From Metabacillus sediminilitoris (lineage in GTDB: Bacteria; Bacillota; Bacilli; Bacillales; Bacillaceae), in the NCBI RefSeq assembly GCF_009720625.1, contig NZ_CP046266.1, positions 2,737,501 through 2,801,500 of the forward strand: a stretch of 64,000 nt of DNA, read 5' to 3'. The position numbers and the translations under genes are program-made. The notes beneath the pieces are model-generated. The model was not told the DNA's origin. It worked only from the letters and a program-made list of their open reading frames with translations, and ran no database searches. Of this stretch, positions 53,324-62,166 are shown piece after piece; the stretch's first letter is position 1; the number at the start of each line of letters is the position of its first letter.

Positions 53324-54316
53324 ATGACATCACTAAAAAGGAAATCGCTGTTCTTTGTCATTATGCTTGCCTTGACGATGATTTTCACAATCGGGTGTGG
53401 AAATGTCGAAGACAAAGCAGATAAGACGGAAACCGCGAAAGAATCTACAGAGTTGAATAATGAAAAAAAAGAATCGGCATTCCCTGTTACTGTTACAGAT
53501 GGTACAGGGAAAGAAGTTACAATTGAGTCAGAACCGCAAACAATTGTATCCGTGATCCCAAGTAATACTGAAATTACCTTTGCACTAGGTCAAGGTGATA
53601 AGCTTATTGGTGTTGATAATTACAGTAATTATCCTGCTGAAGCGGAAAAGATTGAAAAGATCGGAGACCAACAATTAAATGTAGAGAAAATTTTGGCACT
53701 TCAGCCTGACCTTGCATTAGTAACAGACTTTCAACATGAGAACAATCCAGATATATTAAAGCAATTTAAAGATGCTGGTATTGAGGTCATTGTTATTGGG
53801 AGTGCAGAATCATTTGAAAATGTGTACAATTCAATTTCTTTAATTGGCACAGTAACGGGAGCTAAAGACGAGGCTGATCGCATTGTGAAAGATATGAAGG
53901 ACCGCTTAGCTGAAATACAAGAAAAAGCAAAAGCTGTAACGAAAAAGAAAAAAGTATGGGTTGAAGTATCACCTGCTCCTGATATTTTTACAACAGGGCA
54001 GAATACGTTCCTTCATGAAATGTTAGAGTCAATTAATGCAATCAATACGGCTGGTGAACAAACCGGCTGGGTGAAAATGACGGAAGAAGAAATTGTGACA
54101 TTGAATCCTGATGTTATCATTACAACTTATGGATACTATATTGAAAAGCCTGCAGACCAAGTATTAAGTCGCTCTGGTTGGGGGGAAATGCCTGCAATAA
54201 AGAACGAACAGGTATTTGATGTAAATAATGATACTGTAACGAGACCAGGTCCAAGATTAATTGATGGGGTTGAAACACTTGCAAAGCTCATTTATCCGGA
54301 AATCTTTGGCAAATAA
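53324..54316 (+). CDS. btuF: cobalamin/corrinoid ABC transporter substrate-binding lipoprotein
   Basis: A 330-residue class III binding protein. The signal peptide ends in a lipobox-like TIGC (Cys about 25). The mature domain has the helical-backbone fold motifs VVSVIPSNTEITFALG-like (IVSVIPSNTEITFAL), KIGDQQLNVEKILALQPDL and GWGEMPAIKNEQVFDV. The start is ATG 53324, eight bases after AAGGAG; TTG 53318 is in frame. Corrinoid specificity is inferred from the riboswitch and the operon. Confidence 0.93.
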   Translation: MTSLKRKSLFFVIMLALTMIFTIGCGNVEDKADKTETAKESTELNNEKKESAFPVTVTDGTGKEVTIESEPQTIVSVIPSNTEITFALGQGDKLIGVDNYSNYPAEAEKIEKIGDQQLNVEKILALQPDLALVTDFQHENNPDILKQFKDAGIEVIVIGSAESFENVYNSISLIGTVTGAKDEADRIVKDMKDRLAEIQEKAKAVTKKKKVWVEVSPAPDIFTTGQNTFLHEMLESINAINTAGEQTGWVKMTEEEIVTLNPDVIITTYGYYIEKPADQVLSRSGWGEMPAIKNEQVFDVNNDTVTRPGPRLIDGVETLAKLIYPEIFGK

Positions 54317-55343
54317 AATCGTTTGGATGTATGTATTTAGCGGAGTGTTTGTCATTTGTACAGCACTCCTCGGTTTATTTATTAGCAGTGTCCATTATCC
54401 CATTACACTGATCATTGATATTTTATCAACAAAACTAGTTGGTATAAGCCTATTTAATGATGAAATTCCAATGATTGCTGAGAAAATCATTTGGGACATT
54501 CGTTTACCTCGAGTGTTATTAGCGTTTTTTGTAGGTGCTGCTTTATCGCTTGCAGGGTCAGCCTTCCAAGGGTTATTACGAAATCCTTTAGCAGATCCAT
54601 TCACAATTGGTGTCTCTTCAGGTGCTTCATTAGGTGCGGTTATTGTCCTTTATTTTAATTTAACAATCCCATTTCTTGGAACGTACACATTACCATTTAT
54701 CGCAATTATTGGTGGTTTTTTTGCAATGATGATTGTATTTGCAGTGACTCATTTATCAAATCGAAAACTTTCAATTGAAACGATTATTCTTGCAGGGATT
54801 ATCGTAACCTCTTTCATTGGTGCAGTTAATTCTTTAATCATTGCATTAAGCTCACGTGAGGATATTGGCCAGATTTTATATTGGTTAATGGGGAATGTAG
54901 GGATGAGAGGCTGGAGTCATGTAAAACTACTTATTCCTTTCTTTTTTATTGGCACACTTTTTTTGTTACTGCGTTCAAGGGAATTAAATGCTTTCGCCTT
55001 AGGTGAAGAATCGGCTGAACATTTGGGGGTAAATGTTCAGAAAGGGAAAATTTTCATTATTATAGGCGCTTCATTATTAACAGGTGCAGCGGTTTCGGTA
55101 TCTGGATCAATTGGATTTGTCGGCTTGGTTATCCCACATTTTATTCGTTTATTAATCGGGCCTAATCATAGGCATGTTCTCCCTTTATCAATGCTGATCG
55201 GAGGAGGATATTTGATTATTGCTGATTTAATTGCAAGAACAGTCATCGAACCGAGTGAACTGCCAATTGGTGTGATCACTGCGTTAATCGGTGCGCCAGT
55301 CTTTGCGTTATTATTGATTAAGGAACGCATCGGGAGGGAATAG
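54306..55343 (+). CDS. btuC: cobalamin ABC transporter permease
   Basis: A FecCD/BtuC-family permease of about 345 residues with roughly ten helices. IWDIRLPRVLLAFFVGAALSLAG is the family's N-terminal signature, and NPLADPFTIGVSSGASLGAV and GSIGFVGLVIPHFIRLLIGP follow. The frame is open back to 54261; a TTG at 54306 overlapping the end of btuF by 11 bases gives the usual start of the family, but the exact start is uncertain. Confidence 0.9.
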   Translation: MANKIVWMYVFSGVFVICTALLGLFISSVHYPITLIIDILSTKLVGISLFNDEIPMIAEKIIWDIRLPRVLLAFFVGAALSLAGSAFQGLLRNPLADPFTIGVSSGASLGAVIVLYFNLTIPFLGTYTLPFIAIIGGFFAMMIVFAVTHLSNRKLSIETIILAGIIVTSFIGAVNSLIIALSSREDIGQILYWLMGNVGMRGWSHVKLLIPFFFIGTLFLLLRSRELNAFALGEESAEHLGVNVQKGKIFIIIGASLLTGAAVSVSGSIGFVGLVIPHFIRLLIGPNHRHVLPLSMLIGGGYLIIADLIARTVIEPSELPIGVITALIGAPVFALLLIKERIGRE

Positions 55344-55346
55344 ACC

Positions 55347-56810
55347 ATGATTGAAATAAAGAACTTATTTGGAGGCTATCAGAAAACGTTAATTATAAAA
55401 GATCTGACATTAACCATTGAGAAGGGAAATTTTTATGCCCTTATTGGTCCAAATGGTAGTGGAAAAACTACACTAATAAAATTAATAACGGGTGTTCTTC
55501 CAAACCAAGGTGGCACAATTACCCTTTTTGATAAGCCGCTTCATTCTTATTCAACTATCGATAGAGCAAAGAATATGGCAGTTTTATCACAGGAAGCTAA
55601 AGTTGAATTTGATTTTCGTGTTGAAGAAATTGTCATGCTGGGGCGTTATCCACATCAAAAAGGCTTTTTGAAACATATTTCCTACCAAGATCGACGTGTC
55701 GTTGATAATGTAATGAAACAAACAGATGTTTTTCGTTTTCGTAAAAAGCCATTTAAATGGTTAAGTGGAGGGGAGAAACAACGTGTTTTATTAGCAAAGG
55801 CGCTTGCTCAAGAACCGAAGATTCTATTTTTAGATGAACCGACTAATCATTTGGATATAAAACACACCGTCATGATGCTACAGCAGTTAAAAGAATATCA
55901 AAAGATGTATCAATTAACAATCGTTGCTATTTTACATGATTTAAATACAGCCGCATTATTTGCTGATAAGATTGGTTTATTACAAAAAGGAAAATTAGTT
56001 GAGTCAGGTGAACTTTCTCTTTTACAGAATGAAAATCAACTAAGTAATGTTTATGAAGTTGCCCTAAAGACGTACGAACACCCTATTATTCCGAAGCCTC
56101 AAATTACAGTCATACCAAATCAAGTAGATGAAGACCATGCAAGACTTGAATACGATCTAAATCAAACGGATCATTATATTCATCTTCAATTTAGTCATCC
56201 ATTAAGAACTATATCAAATGGAGTTCTAGGAGAAGGAATACAGTGGAGCACTAATTTTTGTAACTTTCATGTTCAAAATAACTATAACTGTTCAAATCCT
56301 AGAATCGATATTATAAGCTGGCTAAAGCAAGCAAATATTTGCGAGCATAGTACAATTGGGATGATGACAGCAGTAAACTTGAAAGATGTTAGTATCGTTG
56401 AAAAGGAATATGAAGGCATTAAAATACTAACAGTTATTACAGCTGGTGTTGGTAATGCCGTTGATATCACAGCCAAAAAATCAGTTGATACAGGTATACA
56501 AATTGGAACGGTCAATATTATGGTTTTTATTGATGCACATTTGACTGATGGAGCACTAGTTAATGCTGTTCAATCTGTTACAGAAGCAAAAACGAAGGCA
56601 TTTGTTGACTTACATATTAAAGATCCAGTTACTCAAACAATCGCGACTGGTACATCGACTGATTGTACACTTGTTGCATCAACACAAAAAGGGGAACCAA
56701 CTCCTTACACAGGGTCAGGTACAGTGATTGGAAAAGGAATTGGTTTGTCCGTTTATCAAGCTCTTGTTGATGCAATAGGAAAATATGAAAGCCGGCGTGC
56801 TCTGCTATGA
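55347..56810 (+). CDS. btuD-cbiZ: fusion: cobalamin ABC ATPase (BtuD) + adenosylcobinamide amidohydrolase (CbiZ)
   Basis: A 487-residue bifunctional protein. Residues 1-255 are an ABC ATPase: Walker A GPNGSGKTT (about 33-41), signature LSGGEKQR and Walker B ILFLDEPTNHLD. Residues about 265-487 are CbiZ, with NGVLGEGIQWSTNFCNFHV, TVITAGVGNAVDIT and GTSTDCTLVASTQKGEPTPYTGSG-type elements. CbiZ cleaves the aminopropanol side chain of adenosylcobinamide or pseudocobalamin-type corrinoids to give adenosylcobyric acid, so import and remodelling are physically linked. It overlaps cbiB by four bases. Confidence 0.92.
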   Translation: MIEIKNLFGGYQKTLIIKDLTLTIEKGNFYALIGPNGSGKTTLIKLITGVLPNQGGTITLFDKPLHSYSTIDRAKNMAVLSQEAKVEFDFRVEEIVMLGRYPHQKGFLKHISYQDRRVVDNVMKQTDVFRFRKKPFKWLSGGEKQRVLLAKALAQEPKILFLDEPTNHLDIKHTVMMLQQLKEYQKMYQLTIVAILHDLNTAALFADKIGLLQKGKLVESGELSLLQNENQLSNVYEVALKTYEHPIIPKPQITVIPNQVDEDHARLEYDLNQTDHYIHLQFSHPLRTISNGVLGEGIQWSTNFCNFHVQNNYNCSNPRIDIISWLKQANICEHSTIGMMTAVNLKDVSIVEKEYEGIKILTVITAGVGNAVDITAKKSVDTGIQIGTVNIMVFIDAHLTDGALVNAVQSVTEAKTKAFVDLHIKDPVTQTIATGTSTDCTLVASTQKGEPTPYTGSGTVIGKGIGLSVYQALVDAIGKYESRRALL

Positions 56811-57778
56811 TAAACATCTTACTGTTTCATTTTTATTTGTTGATTGCTGCAATTGTTGTTGATTTATTTATAGGGGACCCTAAATGGTTACCACATCCCG
56901 TAGTGATGATCGGCAAAGCAATATCGTTTTTTGACAAAAGGTTAAATAAGGGAAAAGTCCGTAAATGGAAAGGAGTATTTTTAACCCTGACTATTGTTGG
57001 AGGAACGTTTACGCTCGTAAATAGTATCCTTTATTTATTAGATCAACTCCATCCATATATAAGACTCATTACAGAAATCTATTTGATCTCTACAACGATT
57101 GCGATCAATGGTTTACATAAAGCGGGCAAAGAAGTCATGATTCTCTTAATAAAGGGTGATCTTGTTGTAGCAAGAAAAAGATTAAGCTACATTGTTGGGA
57201 GAGATACAGAACAACTTCCATCACATGAAGTTGTTCGCGGGGCAGTTGAAACAGTGGCGGAAAATACGGTTGATGCTATTATTGCTCCATTATGTTTCGC
57301 ATTAATAGGAGGAGCACCATTGGCAATGGCTTATCGTGCAGCAAACACGTTGGATTCAATGGTCGGTTATAAAAATGAAAAATATGAGCAATTTGGCTGG
57401 GCCTCTGCAAGGTTGGATGATCTTGTAAATTGGATCCCTGCAAGATTAACTGCGTTTTTGATGTGGCTATTTTCTTGGGGAGTGCCAAAGTCGAGGAAAT
57501 GGAATGGTCTACTAATAACTTTTCGCGATGCTAAAAAACATCCTAGTCCTAACAGTGGTTGGCCTGAAGCAATGACCGCAGGTTTACTAGGTGTAGTATT
57601 AGGTGGGATGAATAGTTACAAAGGTGTTGCTTCCTATAGAAAAGAAATGGGCGATCCCATTCGAAGACTACAACCGAACGATATATCGAAAACAATCATT
57701 TATATGCATGGTACTTGGATTATGTTTGTTATATTTATATTCCTAGTAACAATCATCCTTTATATCAGAGAGGTGTGA
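56807..57778 (+). CDS. cbiB: adenosylcobinamide-phosphate synthase CbiB
   Basis: A 323-residue membrane protein with four or five helices that joins adenosylcobyric acid to aminopropanol phosphate. FIGDPKWLPHPVVMIGKAI near the N-terminus, RGAVETVAENTVDAIIAPLC, YRAANTLDSMVGYKNEKYE, FGWASARLDDLVNWIPARL and SPNSGWPEAMTAGLLGV are all family signatures. It acts after the CbiZ reaction, re-attaching the side chain. The ATG overlaps the stop of the previous gene. Confidence 0.94.
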   Translation: MINILLFHFYLLIAAIVVDLFIGDPKWLPHPVVMIGKAISFFDKRLNKGKVRKWKGVFLTLTIVGGTFTLVNSILYLLDQLHPYIRLITEIYLISTTIAINGLHKAGKEVMILLIKGDLVVARKRLSYIVGRDTEQLPSHEVVRGAVETVAENTVDAIIAPLCFALIGGAPLAMAYRAANTLDSMVGYKNEKYEQFGWASARLDDLVNWIPARLTAFLMWLFSWGVPKSRKWNGLLITFRDAKKHPSPNSGWPEAMTAGLLGVVLGGMNSYKGVASYRKEMGDPIRRLQPNDISKTIIYMHGTWIMFVIFIFLVTIILYIREV

Positions 57779-57783
57779 AAAAA

Positions 57784-58872
57784 ATGAAATGGCCTAATCA
57801 CGGAGGGCAGCCTAAAAGAATTTTGGAATTGAATGGAATAAAACAAGAAGATAGATATTTTGACTTTAGTGCAAATATTAATCCACTTGGCACCCCACTA
57901 GTTTTAAAGGAGCAGTTGATCAAAACATTCACCGAATTCGAAAAGTATCCAGATCCTGACTATCAAGAAGCAACGAAATTAATAGCTTTACATGAAGGTT
58001 TACAACAAGAACAGGTACTTTTAACAAATGGTGGAGCTGAGGCAATTTTTCTTATTGCTCAAATGTTTACAGGTAAAAAAGCATTGATTATCCAACCGAC
58101 ATTCTCAGAATACGAAAGAGCTTGCAAGGTGTATCATTTAGAATTGTCATATCTTACTCTTCAACCTGAAAAGGACTTTTCATTTCCACTTGAAAAGGTT
58201 TTAAACAAAATGGAGGAGGTGGATGTTGTTTTTCTATGTCGGCCTAATAACCCAACAGGTACAGTTGTTGATTTACATGATATAAAAGCTTTATTGGAAA
58301 AAGGAACGAAGTGTAATACCATGATTGTTGTAGATGAAGCATTTATTCACTTTTTACCATCACATATTGAGGACTTATCCTTTTTAATTGAGCAATATTC
58401 AAATTTAATTCTCCTAAGGTCATTAACAAAAATCTATGCGATTCCAAGCCTTAGACTTGGATATATCATTGCAAAGCCTGCAATGATCGATCTATTAAAA
58501 AGAAATCAGATTCCCTGGAGTGTAAATGGTGTTGTCACATCATTATTGCCGAGTCTATTAACACAAGACAGCTTTATTAATGAAACTAAAACGTGGTTGA
58601 ACAGACAGCTAAACGATATAAAATCTGAACTAACAAAATTAGATTTTTATTATTCTCCGACGCAGGTGAACTTTTATCTATTAAAAGATCAGAATCAACA
58701 AGATACAAGTGAACAATTGTTTACCTTTTTAGTTGAAAATAACATCATTCCTCGACATACTCACAACTTCAGAGGACTTGATGGTAAGTTTATCCGATTA
58801 GCCGTTCGCAGTGAGAAGGAAAATACCTATTTGCTGCAGACATTGCGTCTATGGAGAGAGAAAAAATGCTGA
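57784..58872 (+). CDS. cobD: threonine-phosphate decarboxylase (PLP)
   Basis: A 362-residue fold-type I PLP enzyme making (R)-1-amino-2-propanol phosphate, the substrate of CbiB. NHGGQPKR and FDFSANINPLGTP at the N-terminus are hallmarks of CobD versus histidinol-phosphate aminotransferases. The PLP lysine is in RSLTKIYAIPSLRLGY, with CRPNNPTG upstream. The start is ATG 57784 after GAGAGGTG; the longer frame from 57715 lies inside cbiB. Confidence 0.92.
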   Translation: MKWPNHGGQPKRILELNGIKQEDRYFDFSANINPLGTPLVLKEQLIKTFTEFEKYPDPDYQEATKLIALHEGLQQEQVLLTNGGAEAIFLIAQMFTGKKALIIQPTFSEYERACKVYHLELSYLTLQPEKDFSFPLEKVLNKMEEVDVVFLCRPNNPTGTVVDLHDIKALLEKGTKCNTMIVVDEAFIHFLPSHIEDLSFLIEQYSNLILLRSLTKIYAIPSLRLGYIIAKPAMIDLLKRNQIPWSVNGVVTSLLPSLLTQDSFINETKTWLNRQLNDIKSELTKLDFYYSPTQVNFYLLKDQNQQDTSEQLFTFLVENNIIPRHTHNFRGLDGKFIRLAVRSEKENTYLLQTLRLWREKKC

Positions 58873-59405
58873 CATTTATTTCTGGTGGTGCGCGTTCAGG
58901 TAAAAGTACGTTTGCAGAACAATATGCACTACAAATTAGAACAGAAACTAATAAAGATCATGATAAGTCCTTGGTATATATAGCTACTGCTGAACGAACA
59001 GATCAAGAAATGGAACAAAGAATTACCAGACATATCTTAGAGCGAAGTTCAGTATGGTATACATTCGAAGTCCCGCTTGATATTGAAAGTGTATTACTTA
59101 CAGTAAGGGATCATAAAATCATTTTATTGGACTGCTTAACTGTTTGGTTAAATAACATGTTGTATAAGGGACAAGCAGATTTACCTCTCATTTTGGACGA
59201 GGTTTCTAAATGGATTCAAATTACGGAAAGGAAACAACTGCATTTAATCATTGTATCAAATGATGTTAATGAAGAAATACCAACTGACAGTCATTTTATC
59301 CATCAATACATTTATCAATTAGAAAAGGTTCACTCACTTATTACGGCAAATGCCAATAGTGTTTATCAAGTTATCGGGGGTATTCCCATTAAATGGAAAG
59401 GCTGA
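58866..59405 (+). CDS. cobU: adenosylcobinamide kinase/guanylyltransferase CobU
   Basis: A 179-residue enzyme that phosphorylates adenosylcobinamide and adds GMP. The P-loop GGARSGKSTFAE is at residues about 6-17. The guanylylated-His region is TRHILERSSVWYTFE, and LLDCLTVWLNNMLY follows. The C-terminal IVP-like part (VSNDVNEEIPTDS) is altered from the usual EVGxGIVP, while that motif is present in the second CobU-like gene downstream. The start is ATG 58866 behind GGAGAGAG and overlaps cobD by seven bases. Confidence 0.9.
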   Translation: MLTFISGGARSGKSTFAEQYALQIRTETNKDHDKSLVYIATAERTDQEMEQRITRHILERSSVWYTFEVPLDIESVLLTVRDHKIILLDCLTVWLNNMLYKGQADLPLILDEVSKWIQITERKQLHLIIVSNDVNEEIPTDSHFIHQYIYQLEKVHSLITANANSVYQVIGGIPIKWKG

Positions 59406-59410
59406 TCAAG

Positions 59411-60184
59411 ATGAAGCAATACGTTCAAGGATTTATTTTAGCCTTACAATTTTTAACTCGCATTCCAATCCCTGTTGCTTGTCCATGGGAAAAGAGATCA
59501 ATTAAAGGGGCACTGTCATCATTTGGAATCGTTGGTATACTTATTGGAGGTATTTTGGCAGTAACCATCACTCTTACACAACCAATTATTCCAGAATCGA
59601 TGAGTACTTTATTAATCGTGACACTTTGGGTGTTATTAACAGGTGGATTACATTTGGATGGACTTATGGATGTAGCAGATGCAGTTGGCTCAAATGCCCC
59701 TTACGAAAGAAAGCTTGTAATAATGAAAGACCCACAAGTAGGGAGTTTTGCCGTTCTAGCTGTCATTTTCCATCTTATTTGGAAAATGACTTTCATTTAC
59801 TTTTTACTTACACAGAATAGTATGGAGCAAAACAAATTACTCTTATGTTTCATTTTGATCCCTGCATGCAGTCGATTACTCCCGCTTTACATACTCTATT
59901 CTGTTCCCGTTTTGAAGCAGCAAGGCTTAGCCTATCAATGGAAACAGCATATTTCTGCTAAGGAACTTGTTTTTGCAACAATAGTGGTCTTCATTTACAC
60001 ACTCTTTTTCCCAACCATGTTAATTATCTTTTTTTCTTATATCATCTTTTTCTCTTTCTTTTGTTTCTGGATCAAGAAAAACTTTAAAGGGATGAACGGT
60101 GATATATTAGGTGCCTCAATTGAAGGAGGAGAATTATGGGGGCTTTTCATACTTTGGATATATACTTGGTTCGTCACGGGTTAA
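59411..60184 (+). CDS. cobS: adenosylcobinamide-GDP ribazoletransferase CobS
   Basis: A 257-residue membrane enzyme that joins GDP-cobinamide and alpha-ribazole (phosphate) to make cobalamin. LQFLTRIPIPV near the N-terminus, TGGLHLDGLMDVADAVGS with the conserved acidic cluster, and MKDPQVGSFAVLAV identify the family. Six or seven helices. ATG 59411 is preferred; ATG 59393 in frame lies inside cobU. The 3' end overlaps cobC by 49 bases in another frame. Confidence 0.93.
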   Translation: MKQYVQGFILALQFLTRIPIPVACPWEKRSIKGALSSFGIVGILIGGILAVTITLTQPIIPESMSTLLIVTLWVLLTGGLHLDGLMDVADAVGSNAPYERKLVIMKDPQVGSFAVLAVIFHLIWKMTFIYFLLTQNSMEQNKLLLCFILIPACSRLLPLYILYSVPVLKQQGLAYQWKQHISAKELVFATIVVFIYTLFFPTMLIIFFSYIIFFSFFCFWIKKNFKGMNGDILGASIEGGELWGLFILWIYTWFVTG

Positions 60185-60762
60185 CAAAATGGAATGTCGA
60201 TAAACGTTATTTGGGTCATACAGATATACCTTTGCTATTAGTTGAACGAAATAAATTAAATCCATTACGGGAAGTTTTGAAAAACATCATGTTTGACTAT
60301 TGCTATTCAAGTGATCTTAAAAGATGTGTTGAAACATTTCACTATATACAACCGCAAAAACATGTTTGTGTAGATGCTAGATTAAGAGAACTTAACTTTG
60401 GAAATTGGGAAGGGTTTACGTATGAGACTTTAAAGGATGATAGTAGCTATCAAGAGTGGCTATCAGACTCGGTGAAAAAAGCACCTCCAAACGGAGAATC
60501 ACTCTATCAATTAATTGATAGAATCACTGATTTTTTAAGTGATCTTCAATCAATTAAATTCACTTCTCCAAATAAGAAAATACTTATTATTACTCATGGT
60601 GGTGTCATTCGTTCACTTTTTCAAATGTTTGGGCTTGCTAAGTCAATTTGGGAAGTCAATGTTGAACATGCAAAGGCATATCGGTTGACATTGCAAGAAA
60701 TAAGGGGGGAATGGGTTTGCAGCTCGTTGTCGGTGGAGCCTATTCAGGAAAACGAAATATAA
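60136..60762 (+). CDS. cobC: alpha-ribazole phosphatase (histidine phosphatase superfamily)
   Basis: A 208-residue enzyme. YLVRHGLTKWN carries the phospho-acceptor His (about residue 14); ELNFGNWEGFTYE and IITHGGVIRSLF contribute the other active-site residues. It removes the phosphate from alpha-ribazole phosphate or adenosylcobalamin phosphate. The strong GGAGGAG site lies inside the cobS 3' end, so translation is coupled. Confidence 0.9.
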   Translation: MGAFHTLDIYLVRHGLTKWNVDKRYLGHTDIPLLLVERNKLNPLREVLKNIMFDYCYSSDLKRCVETFHYIQPQKHVCVDARLRELNFGNWEGFTYETLKDDSSYQEWLSDSVKKAPPNGESLYQLIDRITDFLSDLQSIKFTSPNKKILIITHGGVIRSLFQMFGLAKSIWEVNVEHAKAYRLTLQEIRGEWVCSSLSVEPIQENEI

Positions 60763-61145
60763 TTCGAAAGCAATATGATGATTTAACTTGGCATAGTGCA
60801 TACGATAAAAGGCCAATTATGAATTGGAAAAGTTCTTTCCATTCTAGCTCTGCAATCGTTTTAGAAGGATGGGAAGAATGGATTAAGCATGAATTGGAAA
60901 CATATGCGGACCTAGAAAAAGTAAAAATGATCTTTTTCAAAATAATTGATGAATTTAGTGAACTTGAGAAAAAGTATGATAAGAAAATTATTCTTATTAT
61001 GCTTGAAATGGGAAGAGGAATTGTACCTTTAAATGAAGAAGATCGTAACTTAAGAGATATATCGGGCTGGATACTGCAATATGCAACCAAAAAGGCTGAA
61101 ACAGTACAATATTGTTGGCATGGTTTATATAAAACGATCAAATAG
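60711..61145 (+). CDS. divergent CobU-like protein
   Basis: A 144-residue protein overlapping cobC by 52 bases. LQLVVGGAYSGKRNIIRKQY keeps a P-loop-like GxxxxGK. The C-terminal EMGRGIVPLNEEDRNLRDISG matches the EVGxGIVP...RxxRDxxG tail of CobU enzymes. The middle part, including the His-bearing segment of CobU, is shortened and has no HxxRR-like site. It may be an inactive or half-active paralogue that partners with the CobU encoded upstream, whose own tail is divergent. Last gene of the operon. Confidence 0.75.
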   Translation: MGLQLVVGGAYSGKRNIIRKQYDDLTWHSAYDKRPIMNWKSSFHSSSAIVLEGWEEWIKHELETYADLEKVKMIFFKIIDEFSELEKKYDKKIILIMLEMGRGIVPLNEEDRNLRDISGWILQYATKKAETVQYCWHGLYKTIK

Positions 61146-61177
61146 AGGCAAATATTGATTACGAATAATAAATATAG

Positions 61178-61210
61178 AAATCCCCATTCTAATACAGATT
61201 GGGGATTTTT
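61178..61210. terminator. rho-independent terminator
   Basis: AAATCCCCA (61178-61186) pairs with TTGGGGATTT (61199-61208), followed by Ts. It ends the cobalamin operon and faces the convergent metallophosphoesterase. Confidence 0.9.
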
Positions 61211-61213
61211 ATT

Positions 61214-62029
61214 TTAGGTCAAAGTATGAAAAGTGATTTCTGGTCGGCTACCAATACGTATATTTACACCAGTTTGTCCAAGTCCTTCACTAATATAAAA
61301 AGGTTTTCCGTTGTGATAATGTAATCCTTTAACCATTTTCATTCGGACCAGTTTACCCATTTTGATTAAGTGATATGGTTTTGGCCAATGAATTTGTCCA
61401 CCGTGAAAATGCCCGGAAAGAAGATAATCAAAATGAAATTCTTTCATTTCTAAAACAAGGTTTGGGTCATGGGTTAAAACTAAATTATACCCTTCTTCTA
61501 AACCATTATACGATTGAAGAAGATCACTGCGGTTTGTACTATAATCATCAATTCCAATAATATTAAGCCTTTGTCCTTTAACCTCGATTGTAAGATGTTC
61601 ATTTTGTAATGTTCTACAACCATTTTCCTCTAAGGTTTCTTTTAAACGATGAAAGTACTTGTCTTTTAATACGTAATCATGATTTCCGAAGACTGCATAC
61701 ATTCCAAACGTTGGGTTTACATTATTTAGAACTTCCAAATAAGGAATTAACTTAGGGATACTTCGTTTACGATCGAGGAAATCACCTGTAAGGGCTATTA
61801 AGTCGATTGGCTCATTTTCTACAAGTTTACGGAGTTCTTGAGGCGATATTGAAATATTTTCTAAATGTAAATCTGAAAGCTGAAGAATTTTCAGATGGTT
61901 ATTTAGAAATTTACCGTCTGTCTCTTCAAGAGAAATATTATTAATGACAACATCTTTTGTATTGTTATTTGCTTTATAAATTAAAGGAATTAAGACGATA
62001 AGAAAAATCAAAAAGAAAATCAAAATCAT
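61214..62029 (-). CDS. membrane-anchored metallophosphoesterase
   Basis: A 271-residue calcineurin-like phosphoesterase of the YkuE/YpbG type. An N-terminal helix (ILIFFLIFLIVLIPLIY) anchors it. The metal-binding motifs LSDLHL, LTGDFLD, FGNHDYV and LSGHFHGGQI are all present. The start at 62029 has AGGAGGGG in front; a longer frame from 62107 has no site. The substrate could be lipid- or cell-wall-related, as for YkuE-like proteins, but this is inference. Confidence 0.88.
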   Translation of the reverse strand: MILIFFLIFLIVLIPLIYKANNNTKDVVINNISLEETDGKFLNNHLKILQLSDLHLENISISPQELRKLVENEPIDLIALTGDFLDRKRSIPKLIPYLEVLNNVNPTFGMYAVFGNHDYVLKDKYFHRLKETLEENGCRTLQNEHLTIEVKGQRLNIIGIDDYSTNRSDLLQSYNGLEEGYNLVLTHDPNLVLEMKEFHFDYLLSGHFHGGQIHWPKPYHLIKMGKLVRMKMVKGLHYHNGKPFYISEGLGQTGVNIRIGSRPEITFHTLT

Positions 62030-62166
62030 ATTATCCCCTCCTAAACTAAAGTATAGTGGGATTTTTGCAACAAAAATAGTGGGAAGTATTGGTTTTCTGT
62101 TTTTCACTTATATTTTTTAAAAAAGGTAAGAAACTATTGGCAAAACTTCAGAACCGAGGGAATGGA

